Shown: piece by piece, positions 46,410 to 54,327 of the stretch
How the letters are laid out: each line of letters begins with the position of its first letter
Position numbering within the stretch: position 1 is the first letter of the stretch
From: Kumtagia ephedrae
GTDB lineage: Bacteria; Pseudomonadota; Alphaproteobacteria; Rhizobiales; Rhizobiaceae
Assembly (NCBI RefSeq): GCF_003012745.1
Contig: NZ_PXYK01000013.1
Location: forward strand, 62,001 to 126,000
DNA: 64,000 nt
Direction: 5' to 3'
Notes under the pieces: generated by a model
Database searches by the model: none
Told to the model about the DNA's origin: nothing
What the model saw: only the letters and a program-made list of their open reading frames with translations
Made by a program: the position numbers and the translations under genes

Positions 46410-46416
46410 TTGAATC

Positions 46417-49400
46417 CTATGGATCGGTCGGAAACGATAGTCTTACCTCTAAACCCTTGGGATCGAATAAGGTTTCCGTGCTGCCGCCGAGGCGGTACTC
46501 GATTTCGCCATGGACGAGCGAAAGGCCGAAACCCTTTTCCTTGAGCGGCCCGACCGGCGGACCGTCGATTTCGCGCCAGTTCAGGTGAAACCGCCCATCC
46601 TCTACCGACCAGCGAACCTCGACCCTGCCATCCGTCATGCTCAGCGCGCCGTATTTCGCCGCGTTGGTCGCGAGTTCGTGGATCACCATGCCGAGCGACA
46701 GACCCTGCTGCGGCTTCAACTTGACCGTCTGCCCGGACAGCGCGAAGCGTTCGGTGCCGAAGGGTTCGGCTTCCTGGCCGACGATCTGCTCGACCGAGGC
46801 GTTGGTCCAGTTTTCACGCGACAGCACGGCATAGGCACGCGACATCGCATGCACCCGTCCAAGCAGCGCCTCGGCGAACTCTTCCTTGGTCGATGAGGTC
46901 TCTATCGTCTGGTTGACGATGCTGGTGACGACAGCGAGCATGTTCTTGACGCGATGGTTGAGCTCCGAGATCAGCACCTTCTGATGCTCCTCCGCCTCGG
47001 CGAGCAGGGTCACGTCGACAAGCGTCACTACGACGCCCTGCGGACGCGCCGCCTGGTCGCGGTAGGGGATGAGCCGCACGAGGTAGTATCTCCCCTGCCG
47101 GTCCCGCGCCAATCTGTGCGTAATCGGCTCCCCGGTATCGAAGACGGACTGGATGTCCGCGTGCATGCCGGGATAGTCCAGTTCGTTCGACAACTCGGTC
47201 AGCGGCCTTCCTATGTCCGACGGCCGCAGGTTGAAGAAGGACGAAGCCGCCGGCGTGAACGTCCTGATCATCAGGTTGCGGTCGAGGAAGATGGTCGCGA
47301 TCTGGGTGCTCTCGAAAAGATGTCGGAGGTCGCTGTTCGCCCGGTCGAGCTCCTCTATCTTGCCGGTGAGCTCGACGTTGATCGTGTTGAGCTCCTCGTT
47401 GAGCGACTGCATCTCCTCCTTCGACGCTTCGAGCTCCTCGTTCGTCGATTGCGCCTCCTCGTTGACCGACACCAGTTCCTCGTTGGAGGATTTAACCTCC
47501 TCCAGCGCCGTCTCGTATTCCTCGATCGTCGATTGCAGGCGCTCCCTGGTGTCGCGCAGCTCGCGTTCGAGGTCGGCCGCTCCATCCGCGTACCGGCCAT
47601 CGCCATCCGTTTCGGCGCGGTCGCGCCGCTGGGCCATCGCCTCGAACAGCACGAGATAGAGCGGTTCGCCGTTGCCGCGCTCGGCAATCGGCTCGACGGT
47701 GATCCTTGCCGTCTCCACATGGTCGTCCGTATCGTCGACCACCACGTTTTCGCGCGTGACCATCCGGCGCGTCGTGACGGCCTCGCGCAGGGCGGCGCGC
47801 AGTTCGAGCCGCAGTCCGCGCCGTGCCATGGTGAGCAGCTGCCGGCTGGGGGCGCCCTGCGGCGGCTCCAGGTACCGGCCGGTCCTCGCCGAATAATATA
47901 CGACGTCGCCTTCCGAGTTGACGACGACATGCGGCGGCGAAAACCGCTCGAGCACGTGCGACTCGACCGCCTGGCGCAGGGGATAGCCGGACAGGCCGCG
48001 CTTGGCGTCGCTTGCTTCGTTCGCGGCGGCCGGGTTGCGCCCTTCGCCGATCAGAAGCGGAAGGCGCGCGGCCGGCGATACATGCTCGCGCGCCTGGAAG
48101 ATGCGCTGCTTCTTGTCGACGGTGACGAAGAGATCGCCGTGCTGGCCGATGCTTTCCGACGTGCCGAGGAAAAGATATCCGCCGGGCTTCAGCGAATAGT
48201 GGAAGATCGGGATGACCCGGTTCTGGATGTCGGGACCGAAATAGATCAGCAAGTTGCGGCACGAGACCATGTCCATGCGGGAGAATGGCGGGTCCTTGAT
48301 GACGCTGTGGGGCGAGAAGATGCAGATTTCGCGCACCTCGTTGGTCAGCACGTAGGCTTCCCCTTCGACCTTGAAGAAGCGCTCCTTGCGCTCCGGCGAC
48401 AGACCTTCCATCAACCCCGCCGGATATCGAGCGGCGCGGGCCACCGACAGCGCCGGCTCGTCGATATCGGTGGCGAATATCTGGACTTTCGGGACGACCG
48501 AAAGCGTTTCCATGTATTCGCGCATCAGGATGCCGATCGAGAAAACCTCCTCGCCGGTGGCGCAGCCAGGAATCCAGATCCGCACAGAGTCGGTCGCGTT
48601 CTTGTCCGCGAAGAGTTTCGGGATGACGATCTCCTCGAGCAGCTTGAATGCCTCCGGATCGCGGAAGAAGTTGGTGACGTTGATCAGCAGATCCCGAAAG
48701 AGGTTCATGACCTCCCCCGGGTCGTCTCTCAGGCGCTCTATATAGGCGGGAAGGCTCGTTATCTGGCTGACCTGCATGCGGCGTCTCACTCGCCGCAGGA
48801 AGGTCTTGGTCTTGTAGCCGGAGAAGTCGTGCCCGGAATGGCCGCGCAGGATTTGGTAGATTTCGTCGCGGGCGCTTTCGAGCTCCGCCGCCTCCCGCTT
48901 GCCGTTGGCCTCGACGACATCATCGAGAACGACAAAACTGTCGGCAAACGCCAGCAGCTTCTCACCCATCTCGTCGGCGGGGACGGCGATGTCGATCAAT
49001 CCGCTGGAGATAGCGCTCTGCGGCATGTCCGGATTGCGCGGTCCGGACTCGTCGGCGGTCTGGGCGATGGTCAGGCCGCCGCGTTCCTTGATCGCCTTGG
49101 CGCCAAGGGTGCCGTCCCCGTCTCCACCGGAAAGAATGACGCCGACCGCGTACTCCCCCTGGTCGGCTGCCAGGGAGCTGAAAAAAATGTCGATCGGCTT
49201 GCGTTCGCGGTTCAGCGCATTTGGCCGGCGCATGCGCAGCCGGCCCTTCTCGAGAGTGAGGACCGCGTTGTGCGGCATTACATAGACGCTGCCCGCCTCG
49301 ACCGGCATATCGTCGTCGGCAACGGCGACCGGCATGTCGGTGTAGCGCCCGACGACCTCATGCAAAAGGCTCTCTCTCTCTGGGCTGAGATGGGTGACGA

Positions 49401-49515
49401 TGACAAAGGCCATGCCGGCTTCGCCCGGCAGGCCCCTGAAGAACCCTTCCATGGCGGGAATGCCGCCGGCTGAGGCGCCGACGCCGACGATCGGAAATTT
49501 CTCTTTGCCGGCCAT
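46417..49515 (-). CDS. CheB-CheR-PAS-HWE histidine kinase fusion
   Basis: Cytoplasmic signalling protein of 1032 residues with no membrane segment. Order: CheB methylesterase (about 5-190; Ser in VGASAGG, His in VTHLSPERES, Asp in LSGGDGDGTLGA); CheR methyltransferase (about 210-480; GCATGEEVFSIGILM, VSCRNLLIYFG); a PAS-like region (about 510-620); a long coiled coil rich in NEE repeats (about 650-735); a PAS domain (about 735-845); and an HWE kinase (ELNHRVKNMLAVVTSIV with phospho-His, VIHELATNAAKYGAL, GFGLSLVHGEIEYRLGG). ATG 49515 is chosen because GGGAGAG lies just upstream. Catalytic residues of both Che domains look intact. Confidence 0.93.
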   Translation of the reverse strand: MAGKEKFPIVGVGASAGGIPAMEGFFRGLPGEAGMAFVIVTHLSPERESLLHEVVGRYTDMPVAVADDDMPVEAGSVYVMPHNAVLTLEKGRLRMRRPNALNRERKPIDIFFSSLAADQGEYAVGVILSGGDGDGTLGAKAIKERGGLTIAQTADESGPRNPDMPQSAISSGLIDIAVPADEMGEKLLAFADSFVVLDDVVEANGKREAAELESARDEIYQILRGHSGHDFSGYKTKTFLRRVRRRMQVSQITSLPAYIERLRDDPGEVMNLFRDLLINVTNFFRDPEAFKLLEEIVIPKLFADKNATDSVRIWIPGCATGEEVFSIGILMREYMETLSVVPKVQIFATDIDEPALSVARAARYPAGLMEGLSPERKERFFKVEGEAYVLTNEVREICIFSPHSVIKDPPFSRMDMVSCRNLLIYFGPDIQNRVIPIFHYSLKPGGYLFLGTSESIGQHGDLFVTVDKKQRIFQAREHVSPAARLPLLIGEGRNPAAANEASDAKRGLSGYPLRQAVESHVLERFSPPHVVVNSEGDVVYYSARTGRYLEPPQGAPSRQLLTMARRGLRLELRAALREAVTTRRMVTRENVVVDDTDDHVETARITVEPIAERGNGEPLYLVLFEAMAQRRDRAETDGDGRYADGAADLERELRDTRERLQSTIEEYETALEEVKSSNEELVSVNEEAQSTNEELEASKEEMQSLNEELNTINVELTGKIEELDRANSDLRHLFESTQIATIFLDRNLMIRTFTPAASSFFNLRPSDIGRPLTELSNELDYPGMHADIQSVFDTGEPITHRLARDRQGRYYLVRLIPYRDQAARPQGVVVTLVDVTLLAEAEEHQKVLISELNHRVKNMLAVVTSIVNQTIETSSTKEEFAEALLGRVHAMSRAYAVLSRENWTNASVEQIVGQEAEPFGTERFALSGQTVKLKPQQGLSLGMVIHELATNAAKYGALSMTDGRVEVRWSVEDGRFHLNWREIDGPPVGPLKEKGFGLSLVHGEIEYRLGGSTETLFDPKGLEVRLSFPTDP

Positions 49516-49817
49516 CGACCTCTCCCTGCCTGCAGGCGCCCGAGCGGAGAGCCACATGTCAACTTTATGCCTGTGCGGACCGGCAGGCCAGAGGACAACG
49601 GGCGGCCGGGCGAAAAGGGTCCGGAACTTTCCTCCCCGGATTCGCATTGGCTTTGGTGCAGCCAATTGGTGACGAACCACGCCGCGATCGAAGTTCGAGG
49701 ACAACGATCGGCGCCGGCGGCTGCGACGAGGAATGCAACAGAACTCTCCTGTCGCCCGCCGGGGCGGCAGGCCTGCTTTTGCAAGTTCGCCAACACAAGC
49801 CGTGGCGGAGGAAGACG
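49516..49817. other. 302-base divergent gap between kinase and response regulator
   Basis: No convincing reading frame. A GGAAC at 49623-49627 is followed after 19 bases by TT, which is at the edge of the stress-sigma consensus and is not counted as a promoter here. Confidence 0.3.
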
Positions 49818-50399
49818 ATGCAGACGCTCAGCGGAGTGCGAATATTGATCGTCGAGGACGAGTATTCCGTCGCCGACGACCTCGCCCGTTTCTTCACCAA
49901 GATGGGGGCGACGATCCTCGGGCCGGCGCCCGATCTGGAACGGGCGATGCAATATACGGAATGCGCCGATGCGGCCATCCTCGACATAAACCTCCACGGC
50001 GTCGCGGTCTTCCCCGTCGCGGACAGGCTGATGGAGCGGGAAATCCCTTTCGTGTTCTTCAGCGGCTACGAAGAAGACATCGTTCCCAGCCGCTTGCGTC
50101 ACGTCTGCAACTTCACCAAGCCGGCTCCCCGTCACAGCCTCTTCGAGGCGCTGTTTCCCGAAGGCAGGCCGGAAGTCCCGCGAGACGACCCCGACGATAT
50201 CGTCGTCCTTCTGCCCAAGCTGAGACTTGCCGCCCGCCTCATGCTGACCGACGAGAACGCCGCCGACCGCCTTGTCGAACGCACCTTGAAAGACGCGATC
50301 CGGACGGTCGACAGGCGCCCGGGCCATTGCTCGGCGGAAGATTGGCTGAACGGCCTGCTGCGGGAAGCAGCCATGGATGGGGCCGAATTCCTCAACTGA
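49818..50399 (+). CDS. Response regulator: N-terminal receiver plus C-terminal sigma-region-2-like segment
   Basis: Protein of 193 residues. Receiver (1-115): acidic pocket ILIVEDEYSVADDLARFF, phosphoacceptor Asp56 in AAILDINLHG, Ser82 in FVFFSGYEED, Lys101 in CNFTKPAP. Residues 128-185 (IVVLLPKLRLAARLM; ENAADRLVERTLKDAIRTVD; EDWLNGLLRE) line up without gaps with region 2 of the EcfG-type sigma encoded just downstream (IVDLIPALRAFARTF; TDADDLVQDTLVKALNSFD; KSWMFTIMRN). No region 4 follows. PhyR, the known anti-anti-sigma, has sigma-like then receiver; here the order is reversed. ATG 49818 follows GGAGGAAG. Confidence 0.85.
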   Translation: MQTLSGVRILIVEDEYSVADDLARFFTKMGATILGPAPDLERAMQYTECADAAILDINLHGVAVFPVADRLMEREIPFVFFSGYEEDIVPSRLRHVCNFTKPAPRHSLFEALFPEGRPEVPRDDPDDIVVLLPKLRLAARLMLTDENAADRLVERTLKDAIRTVDRRPGHCSAEDWLNGLLREAAMDGAEFLN

Positions 50400-50518
50400 C
50401 GTTCGGCCGGCCGGCTACCGCGGCGTTGTTTGCCGGGCAACGCAATGCTTCAGTCGGCCGATCCATCGGACAGGGTTTCGGACGGCACATCGGCCAAAGC
50501 GCGGATTCACGCTCTGCT

Positions 50519-50543
50519 GGAACCTCGCCGCGCCCCGCGCATT
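50519..50543 (+). promoter_or_regulatory. Weak EcfG-like promoter before the sigma gene
   Basis: GGAAC (50519-50523) followed after 16 bases by CATT (GGAAC-N18-TT), ending 40 bases before the assumed sigma start. It suggests autoregulation but differs from the exact signature. Confidence 0.4.
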
Positions 50544-50582
50544 GCAGGTTTGAACCTTCGCTTCCGACCGGGAAAACCTCTC

Positions 50583-51158
50583 TTGAAGATCTCATCCTCC
50601 AGCGCCACTCGCGACGATGCCTCGATCGTCGACCTGATACCGGCATTGCGGGCATTCGCGCGGACGTTCTACCGAAATCCGACCGATGCCGACGATCTGG
50701 TTCAGGATACCCTGGTCAAGGCGCTGAACAGCTTCGACAGCTTCGAGCCCGGCACCCGCATGAAATCGTGGATGTTCACGATCATGCGCAACACCTTCTA
50801 CACGCGCGTAAAAGTCTACAGCCGCGAGGCACCCGGCGCGGCGGATTGCGTCGCCGTCCGCCCGGCCGTCGAGGCCAGCCAGGAATGGTCGGTCAAAAGC
50901 CGCGAGGTCAAGGAAGCCATCGACCGCCTGCCTCCCCATCACCGCGAGGTGCTGGTGCTGATCGGCGTGCTCGGCGTGTCCTACGAAGAGACGGCCCAGA
51001 TCTGCGGCTGCGCCATGGGAACGGTCAAGAGCCGGCTCAACCGGGCAAGGCTGCACATTCTGGCGGAACTGGGCGAAGCGTCGGCCCAGTCGCTGGTAGA
51101 ATCGGGACCGAAATTCACCTCCGCCCGATATGAGGCCGATACGACGCGGCCGCGCTGA
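50583..51158 (+). CDS. EcfG-type (general stress) ECF sigma factor
   Basis: Sigma factor of 191 residues from the TTG at 50583. Region 2: DLIPALRAFARTFYRNPTDA, DDLVQDTLVKALNSFDSF, MKSWMFTIMRNTFYTR. Region 4: AIDRLPPHHREVLVLIGVLG, VSYEETAQICGCAMGTVKSR. The SYEE-AQICGCAMGTVKSRLNRAR block and lack of an extra domain match alphaproteobacterial EcfG/RpoE2 factors. Longer starts (ATG 50445, TTG 50430) add residues without family resemblance. It lies 184 bp after the receiver/sigma-like regulator and is a candidate to read the GGAAC-N16-GGTT promoters in this window. C-terminal tail after region 4 is variable. Confidence 0.88.
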   Translation: MKISSSSATRDDASIVDLIPALRAFARTFYRNPTDADDLVQDTLVKALNSFDSFEPGTRMKSWMFTIMRNTFYTRVKVYSREAPGAADCVAVRPAVEASQEWSVKSREVKEAIDRLPPHHREVLVLIGVLGVSYEETAQICGCAMGTVKSRLNRARLHILAELGEASAQSLVESGPKFTSARYEADTTRPR

Positions 51159-51198
51159 GGTGCAATCCGCCCTTCAGAATCATGCGTCCGAGCGCAAC

Positions 51199-51459
51199 TC
51201 AGTTCGGGTTCTTTTGCTGTTTCCTCAGCATCAATTGCTGCTGAAGCTCGATCGCGAGCTTGAGAAGCCGCTCCGGCGTCTCCTCCTCGGCAATGTCTTC
51301 CAGGAGCTCCGCCAGCCGGCTTTCGGGGGAAAGCGGGTCGAGGTTTATGCCTGCTGGCACTTCAGGGCGTCTGGCCAAAAGGCGAATCTCGGTTGCAATA
51401 CGTATTTTAATTTGGCTGCGCCGCCCGGCAATTGCAAGAACCGCTTGTTGGTCGTGCAC
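51199..51459 (-). CDS. Small protein with weak NepR-like C-terminal pattern
   Basis: An 86-residue frame converging on the sigma gene. The C-terminal part (PESRLAELLEDIAEEETPER then LLKLAIELQQQL) resembles in outline the NepR anti-sigma pattern of a hydrophobic helix, acidic turn with P-[DE]-R and leucine-rich helix. Family identity is not certain. The GTG at 51459 lacks a good ribosome site, so the true start may be further in. It is listed because of its position beside an EcfG-type sigma. Confidence 0.45.
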   Translation of the reverse strand: MHDQQAVLAIAGRRSQIKIRIATEIRLLARRPEVPAGINLDPLSPESRLAELLEDIAEEETPERLLKLAIELQQQLMLRKQQKNPN

Positions 51460-51530
51460 ACCGGAACCAGTCTTTGCTGATAGCGAGCGGCGGAGCCAAG
51501 CCGGCTCGCCGGCGGATGCGGCAGGCGCCG

Positions 51531-52910
51531 TCAGGACGGCAGCCGCAAGCTCCTATGGGGGCCCTGGCTGCGGGCTGCTCCCGCCGAAACCTGCTTGATC
51601 GCCCGCGGCACACCGCCCCTGCCGAGACTGAGATAGCGAAATCCGTGCCGCGGCATTTCCTGCGGCTCCAGCAAATTGCGGCAGTCGAAGAGGATGCGGT
51701 TGCGCATGCTCAGCGCGAGTCGCGCCAGGTCCAGCGATCTGAACGCCTCCCACTCGGTCAGGATGAGCCCGAGATCGACGTTTTCCAGCGCCGCATAGGG
51801 ATCGTCGTGCCAGGCGACGGAAGGCAGCAGGGCGGCGGCTTTTGTCTGGGCCCAGGGGTCGAAGGCGCGCACCGACACGCCGGCCTGCTGCAGGATCGGC
51901 ACGATGGCGAGCGCCGCCGATTCGCGCACGTCGTCGGTGTTGGCCTTGAAGGCCACGCCGAGAATGCCGACGGTCGGATTGCCGATGTCGGACAGTTCCC
52001 GCAGCACCCGTTCGGCGATGCCCCGCTTGCGCTTCTCGTTCCGCACGATGAGCGTCTCGACCAGTGGCTGTGGCGCCTTGTGCCGCCGTCCCGTCGCGGC
52101 GAAAGCCTCGGTATCCTTGGGAAAACAGGAACCTCCATAGCCCGGTCCTGGCGCCAGGAAGCTCGAGCCGATCCGCCGGTCGAGACCGATGCCCTGCGCC
52201 ACGGCCGAGATGTCGCCTTCGATTTGTTCGCACAGGTCGGCGACGTCGTTGATGAAGCCGATCTTCAGCGCCAGAAAGGCGTTCGCCGCATATTTGATCA
52301 GCTCGGCATTGGTTGTCCCAGTCTCCACCAGTGGGATGCCCTCCCGCAGAAGCGGCTGGTAGAGCTGGATCAGCCTCTGGGCGGCGTCGTGATCGTCGGC
52401 GCCGATGACGATGCGGTCGGGGCGCAGGAAGTCCGCCACGGCACTGCCTTCGCGCAGGAATTCCGGGTTCGACGTGACCCAGAAATCGAGCGCTCCGCGC
52501 TCCGAGGCGATGATTTCGCGAACCTCGCGCGCCGTGCCGACCACGACCGTGGATTTCAGCGTGACCACCGTCTTCGGCGCGATCGCCGGAGCGATCTGGC
52601 GCGCCGCGTTGCGGACGAAAGAAAGGTCCGCCTCGCCCTCGGCTCCCTTGGGCGTGCCGACGGCGATCATGACGATGTCGCGCTCGGCCACTGCATTGGC
52701 CAGGTCGCAGGTGAAATGCAGCCTGCCGCGGGTCATATGCCGCGACGCCATCTCGGCGACACCGCTCTCTGCAAAAGGCAGGATGCCACGACGCAATTGC
52801 GCGATCCGGTTTCCGTCGATGTCCGCGCAAACCACGTCATGTCCCAGCTCGGCCAGGCACACCCCCGTTGTCAGGCCGACATAGCCCGTTCCGATCATAG
52901 CTACCCGCAT
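51531..52910 (-). CDS. ugd: UDP-glucose 6-dehydrogenase
   Basis: Cytoplasmic NAD-dependent enzyme of 459 residues making UDP-glucuronate. N-terminal Rossmann motif VAMIGTGYVGLTTGVCLAEL, SNPEFLREGSAVADFLRPDR, the catalytic cysteine in GPGYGGSCFPKDTEAF and C-terminal GVAFKANTDDVRES are all present. It provides the substrate for the UDP-xylose synthase-like enzyme at 59877. Its EcfG-type promoter (52945-52969) faces away from that of the glycan operon in the shared 310-base region. Confidence 0.96.
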   Translation of the reverse strand: MRVAMIGTGYVGLTTGVCLAELGHDVVCADIDGNRIAQLRRGILPFAESGVAEMASRHMTRGRLHFTCDLANAVAERDIVMIAVGTPKGAEGEADLSFVRNAARQIAPAIAPKTVVTLKSTVVVGTAREVREIIASERGALDFWVTSNPEFLREGSAVADFLRPDRIVIGADDHDAAQRLIQLYQPLLREGIPLVETGTTNAELIKYAANAFLALKIGFINDVADLCEQIEGDISAVAQGIGLDRRIGSSFLAPGPGYGGSCFPKDTEAFAATGRRHKAPQPLVETLIVRNEKRKRGIAERVLRELSDIGNPTVGILGVAFKANTDDVRESAALAIVPILQQAGVSVRAFDPWAQTKAAALLPSVAWHDDPYAALENVDLGLILTEWEAFRSLDLARLALSMRNRILFDCRNLLEPQEMPRHGFRYLSLGRGGVPRAIKQVSAGAARSQGPHRSLRLPS

Positions 52911-52944
52911 CGTCTCACTCTTCCGCTTGCAGAACCGGCGGCCT

Positions 52945-52969
52945 AACCGGCCTTGCGAAGGTATGTTCC
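52945..52969 (-). promoter_or_regulatory. EcfG-type promoter for ugd
   Basis: On the minus strand GGAAC (52969-52965), 16 bases, GGTT (52948-52945), 35 bases from the ugd start. Exact match to the signature. Confidence 0.66.
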
Positions 52970-53157
52970 TTTTGCGGACCGTGTTTCACGCACGCTGCGG
53001 CAAGGCGTCGGCGCCCGGCCGCACACCTCCGAGCCGGCTGCCGGCCGCTGTGTTCGGTTTCCGCGGCATCCTGTTTTCCCTGGCCCTTGGATTGCGGACG
53101 CCGGCCGCGCGGCGGCCGGCTTGCCTCCACGGGTCGCTTCCACGTGAAAATCCGAAA

Positions 53158-53182
53158 GGAACAAACCTGCGATGCGGCGGTT
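53158..53182 (+). promoter_or_regulatory. EcfG-type promoter for the glycan operon
   Basis: GGAAC (53158-53162), 16 bases, GGTT (53179-53182), 38 bases before the GTG of the first epimerase. Exact match. The region 52911-53220 otherwise shows only this promoter, the ugd promoter and GC-rich filler. Confidence 0.66.
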
Positions 53183-53220
53183 CGGACGCCGCAACCGTTG
53201 TCCCAACCGCAGGAGGACAT

Positions 53221-54327
53221 GTGCAACGCATACTGGTGACCGGCGGCGGCGGCTTCATCGGCCGCCATGTGACGCAGGAACTGATCGGCCGGAACTATGA
53301 GGTTCGCATCCTGGATTCTCTCATCGAGCAGGTCCATGGCGCGGACCCGATCGACGTGCCGGCCGGTGCCGAACTGATCAGGGGCGACGTCAGGGACGCG
53401 GCGATCGTGTCCGAAGCCCTGCGAGGCGTCGATGCCGTCATCCATCTCGCCGCCGAGGTCGGCGTCGGCCAGTCGATGTACGAGATCGCCCGCTATGTCG
53501 GCGCGAACGACCTCGGCACCGCCGTGCTGCTGGAAGCCATGATCAAGCGGCCGGTGCGCCGCATCGTCGTTGCGTCCTCGATGAGCGTCTATGGCGAAGG
53601 CCTGTACAGGACCGCCGACGGCCGGCATGTCGGAAATGTCCAGCGCGACCTCGCCCGCGTCAAGGCCGGGCTCTGGGATCCTGTATCGGATGGCGGCGAG
53701 GCTCTCGCTCCGGTGGCGACCGACGAGCGGAAGCCCGTCGATCTCGCCTCCATCTACGCGCTGACCAAATACGCGCAGGAGCGCGCCGTGATGATCTTCG
53801 GCGAGGTCTATGGCGTCGATGCCGTCGCCCTGCGGCTGTTCAACGTCTTCGGTCCGGGCCAGGCCTTGTCCAACCCCTATACCGGCGTGCTCGCCAATTT
53901 CGCCTCGCGCCTCGCCAACGGCCAGCGGCCGATGGTGTTCGAGGACGGTCGGCAGAAGCGGGATTTCGTCCACGTGCGCGACGTGGCGCGCGCCTTCCGT
54001 CTCGCCCTCGAGAGCCCGCGGGCGGGCGGTCATGTCGTCAACATCGGCAGCGGCCGCGACTACGCCATCGCGCAGGTCGCCTCGATGCTCGCCGATGCGA
54101 TGGGCGTTGCGGATCTCGAGCCGGAAATCCTCGGCAAGGCGCGTTCAGGCGACATCCGCAACTGCTTCGCCGACATCGGCAAGGCGCGCGAGCTTCTCGG
54201 GTACGAGCCGCGGCACCGGCTGGAGGATTCGCTCGACGAAATCGTGCGCTGGGTGCGCGGCAGCGTCGCGCTCGACCGCGGCGCCGAGATGAAACGCGAG
54301 CTCGAATCCATGGGTCTCGTTTCATGA
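53221..54327 (+). CDS. NAD-dependent sugar-nucleotide epimerase/dehydratase (extended SDR)
   Basis: Extended short-chain dehydrogenase of 368 residues acting on a nucleotide sugar. The NAD loop is ILVTGGGGFIGRHVTQEL, followed by HLAAEVGVGQSMYE, VVASSMSVYGEG and the catalytic Tyr-Lys pair in ASIYALTKYAQE; RDFVHVRDVARAFRLAL and an end typical of GalE/RmlB relatives follow. The exact reaction is not evident. The GTG start has AGGAGG four bases upstream (tight spacing). It opens the plus-strand glycan operon and overlaps the next gene as ATGA. Confidence 0.9.
   Translation: MQRILVTGGGGFIGRHVTQELIGRNYEVRILDSLIEQVHGADPIDVPAGAELIRGDVRDAAIVSEALRGVDAVIHLAAEVGVGQSMYEIARYVGANDLGTAVLLEAMIKRPVRRIVVASSMSVYGEGLYRTADGRHVGNVQRDLARVKAGLWDPVSDGGEALAPVATDERKPVDLASIYALTKYAQERAVMIFGEVYGVDAVALRLFNVFGPGQALSNPYTGVLANFASRLANGQRPMVFEDGRQKRDFVHVRDVARAFRLALESPRAGGHVVNIGSGRDYAIAQVASMLADAMGVADLEPEILGKARSGDIRNCFADIGKARELLGYEPRHRLEDSLDEIVRWVRGSVALDRGAEMKRELESMGLVS

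Noticed and set aside
46954-49473. Open frame of about 839 codons on the plus strand
   Set aside because: It is antisense to the CheB-CheR kinase, which has clear domains; the antisense product has none.
49623-49648. GGAAC-N19-TT before the response regulator as a stress promoter
   Set aside because: Spacing is at the limit, the -10 is CATTGG rather than GGTT, and the leader would be about 160 bases; too weak to count.
51463-51487. GGAAC at 51463 as a further stress promoter
   Set aside because: No GGTT or TT at the right spacing (CGAG after 16 bases), and no plus-strand gene follows.
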